Source of the DNA: Ignavibacteriota bacterium
GTDB taxonomy: Bacteria > Bacteroidota > Ignavibacteria > Kapaibacteriales > UBA2268
Direction: 5' to 3'
NCBI GenBank assembly: GCA_019637995.1
Contig: JAHBUQ010000005.1
Coordinates: 62,001-126,000 of the forward strand
DNA length: 64,000 nucleotides
The translations under genes and the position numbers were made by a program. Positions 62,057 through 64,000 of this stretch are shown here, in pieces (position 1 is the stretch's first letter; each line of letters opens with the position of its first letter). The notes beneath the pieces are model-generated. The model ran no database searches. It had not been told where the DNA came from and was given only the letters and a program-made list of their open reading frames with translations.

Positions 62057-63472
62057 TTAAGTGAAAGCTCTTGCTTCTTTAGAAATTATTTCCCAGGCTC
62101 CTCGTACAAAATTCTCGTTCACCCTTGAGGTTCCTGTAACAATACGTATTGCAGTTTTTCCAGCTAATTTTGTTTTAGTAAGAAAAATTTTACCTGTTGA
62201 ATTTATTTTGTTCAAAATATTTTCATTTAAAACATTGAGTTCATTATCATCATTAATTCCTTCGGGCTTATATCGGAAGCAGACAAGATTGAACGATAAA
62301 GGCGCCATAAGTTCAAAGTCAGAAGATTTCTTAACTTCTTCATAAATTATATTTGCAAGCCGATTATGCTCACGAAGTCTTGACTTCAATTCATTCAAGC
62401 CAATTCCTCGAAGAACGAACCATGCCTTAAGTGCTCTGAATCTTCTGCCAAGTTGAATTCCCCAGTCACGGTAATTATTAACCTGAGAGCCCTGACTTGT
62501 TTTGAGATATTCCGGTAAAATTTCAAAAGTACTGATTAGTGCAGCCTTGTCCTTGACGAAATAAGCTGAGAAATCAAAATTGATAAATAGCCATTTGTGA
62601 GGATTAAATACAAAAGTATCGCAATTCTTAACTTCACCGGCTAAATATTTATATTCATCCAATATCATTGCATTACCTGAATACGCAGCATCAATATGAT
62701 GCCACAAACCGTATTTTTTTGCAATATCGGAAATATTTCCAATTGGGTCAACTGCCAAAGATCCGGTAGTGCCAAGAGCAGAAACTATACATAAAGGAAT
62801 TAAACCTGATGCCAAATCAGATTTAATCTGTTTTTCAAGTGAGTCAATTCTCAATGAAAATGCTTCATCAACATCAATTCTAATTAAATTATTATAACCA
62901 ATTCCGGAGATCATTGCAGCGCGCTCTATTGATGAGTGTGCCTCCTTAGAGCAATAAATTCTGAATTTACTGATATCGGATTGAGTAAGCGCAGGATTTT
63001 CCCGTAATCTTTTATCTCTTGCAGTAAGTAGTGAACAAAGAGTTGCAGTTGAAGCTGTATCCTGGATTACACCGGTGAATTCTGCAGAAAGTCCAATAGC
63101 TTTTCTTAGCCAAATCATCATTGCTTCTTCGAGTTCTGTTGCTGAAGGAGAAGTCTCCCATGAAAATGCATGAACACCTAAGCCTGAGGACATTAAATCG
63201 CCCAAGATTGACTCATAACTGTTATTTGAACTGAAATAAGCATAAAAATTAGGACTTTGCCAATGTGTGATCCCGGGAAGTATAATATCCTGAAAGTCTT
63301 TTAAAATGGTATCAAACGGTTCAGGATTATTTGGTGGCTCATTTGGAATTTGTGAGAAAATGTCTCCCGGCTTGACTTGAGATTTAACAGGAAATTTTTC
63401 ATTACTCTCTAAATAATCTGCTATAAAGTCAACTATTTCTCTACCATACTTCCTAAATTCTTCACTATTCAT
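62057..63472 (-). CDS. Group II PLP-dependent amino-acid decarboxylase
   Basis: A 471-residue fold-type I enzyme of the aromatic-amino-acid/tyrosine/tryptophan decarboxylase group. Landmarks: HWQSPNFYAYF (70-80), H179 stacking residue, cofactor aspartate D261 in HIDAAYSGNAM and the Schiff-base lysine K293 in FNPHKWLFINFD. The size is that of aromatic-L-amino-acid decarboxylases. Product specificity (tyramine, tryptamine, phenethylamine or other) cannot be read from these motifs. Single gene in leftward orientation after the metal transporter gene. Confidence 0.92.
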   Translation of the reverse strand: MNSEEFRKYGREIVDFIADYLESNEKFPVKSQVKPGDIFSQIPNEPPNNPEPFDTILKDFQDIILPGITHWQSPNFYAYFSSNNSYESILGDLMSSGLGVHAFSWETSPSATELEEAMMIWLRKAIGLSAEFTGVIQDTASTATLCSLLTARDKRLRENPALTQSDISKFRIYCSKEAHSSIERAAMISGIGYNNLIRIDVDEAFSLRIDSLEKQIKSDLASGLIPLCIVSALGTTGSLAVDPIGNISDIAKKYGLWHHIDAAYSGNAMILDEYKYLAGEVKNCDTFVFNPHKWLFINFDFSAYFVKDKAALISTFEILPEYLKTSQGSQVNNYRDWGIQLGRRFRALKAWFVLRGIGLNELKSRLREHNRLANIIYEEVKKSSDFELMAPLSFNLVCFRYKPEGINDDNELNVLNENILNKINSTGKIFLTKTKLAGKTAIRIVTGTSRVNENFVRGAWEIISKEARAFT

Positions 63473-63506
63473 AATTTTGAGATTTAAAATTTTAAATTAA
63501 ATATTT

Positions 63507-64000
63507 TTATACACCATTCAAAAATTTTCTGCCTGACTCTGTAACGTGTAATAAACCGTTTTTATTTAAAATTAAGTCTTGTTCGAGGCAGGTTTTAACA
63601 ATTTTATCGGCAAAGTCTTTTTCCCATTTAACATGATTATAAATATCAGATATTTCGTTTTCAGACTCAAAAATATCAGTATTCTCATGATTAACTAAAT
63701 GAATTAACAAAACTTTTCGGTAAAATTCCTCTTTTTGTTTACTCCTCTTCAAGGCTTTTAATACAATACCATATTTTGGTGAAAACAAATATGACAGCAG
63801 AAATATCACCCCCGTAATTACAGCAATACCGCCTGAAGGAGTAGAATTTAACCAGTATGAAAAATAAAAACCGCTCACTGATGAAATTACACCAATCAGC
63901 CCGGCGATGACAAACATTAACTTCAAGCTGTCTGTTAATAAATAAGCAGATGCAGCAGGTGCTATCATAAGTGCAATTACAAGAATTGAGCCGGCAGTAT
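63507..64000 (-). CDS. Metal ABC transporter permease with C-terminal winged-helix domain (partial)
   Basis: The C-terminal 164 codons; the gene begins beyond the right edge. The first part (TAGSILVIALMIAPAASAYL, then GLIGVISSVSGFYFSYWL and AVITGVIFLLSYLF) is the last membrane part of a ZnuB/MntB-type (TroC/TroD) permease. The last about 85 residues (KVLLIHLVNHE ... DKIVKTCLEQDLILNKNGLL) look like a DtxR-like winged helix fused to the permease, as known for some Mn/Zn importers. It probably imports Mn, Zn or Fe. Confidence 0.82.
   Translation of the reverse strand, partial: TAGSILVIALMIAPAASAYLLTDSLKLMFVIAGLIGVISSVSGFYFSYWLNSTPSGGIAVITGVIFLLSYLFSPKYGIVLKALKRSKQKEEFYRKVLLIHLVNHENTDIFESENEISDIYNHVKWEKDFADKIVKTCLEQDLILNKNGLLHVTESGRKFLNGV

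Noticed and set aside
1-64000. CRISPR array
   Set aside because: No regular array of 25-40 bp repeats with unique spacers was seen; the repeats found are short tandem or paired.

Overview
The window comes from an AT-rich bacterial chromosome of the Bacteroidota/FCB assemblage. The evidence is a giant SprA-type type IX secretion (T9SS) outer-membrane protein, a GldM homologue, a FlgD-like C-terminal domain of the kind found on T9SS cargo, several promoter matches to the Bacteroidota consensus (TTG, 19-21 nt, TAnnTTTG), and few strong Shine-Dalgarno sites in the housekeeping genes. The unusual T9SS gene order and the four-domain ribosomal protein S1 would fit a deep branch such as Kapaibacteriota or Ignavibacteria, but this was not tested by any search.

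Bases 1-987 hold the N-terminal part of a multicopper oxidase. From about 1.2 to 18.05 kb lies a mobile region. Its right edge is a tyrosine integrase (16.6-17.9 kb) next to a 23-bp fragment of a tRNA 3' end (18024-18046), followed by that tRNA's terminator. The core (9.3-16 kb) has an excisionase-like HTH protein, a winged-helix replication initiator, a DnaC-type helicase loader and seven small unknown genes, with no capsid, terminase or conjugation genes. This resembles a phage satellite or small integrative element. The initiator gene contains two arrays of a 21-bp repeat, translated in different reading frames on either side of an inverted repeat, so it probably contains the replication origin, as in lambda O. 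Many of the small genes are separated by GC-rich hairpins and have strong ribosome binding sites. The left part (1.2-9 kb) looks like anti-phage cargo: a type IIG restriction-methylation enzyme, an ApeA-like HEPN protein, a PD-(D/E)XK protein and gene fossils. The left attachment site (the intact tRNA) is not in the window.

From 18.1 kb the chromosome resumes: a four-gene operon (lipid or prenol kinase, small membrane protein, threonine aldolase, thioesterase), ispE, a CoA-binding protein, then the T9SS block (sprA, a stand-alone HD protein, a gldM-like gene, two predicted outer-membrane proteins) and a VWA-OmpA protein. Malic enzyme/phosphotransacetylase follows. At 40.2-44.1 kb a structured leader RNA ending in an intrinsic terminator precedes four overlapping genes (two membrane proteins resembling ECF transporter subunits, a TonB-dependent receptor, a THEP1-like NTPase). 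This looks like a riboswitch-controlled uptake system of unknown substrate.

Between 44 and 47 kb there is decay and toxin-like material: an outer-membrane protein pseudogene, a HEPN gene with an internal TGA, and a DUF4258/DUF2283 pair flanked by near-identical 20-bp direct repeats. The rest is mostly housekeeping: membrane pyrophosphatase, ribosomal protein S1, a secreted protein, a PpiD/SurA-like isomerase, an M1 peptidase, glutaminyl-tRNA synthetase, a response regulator, a DUF134 regulator with a NifX-like protein, a group II PLP decarboxylase, and the end of a metal ABC permease running off the right edge.
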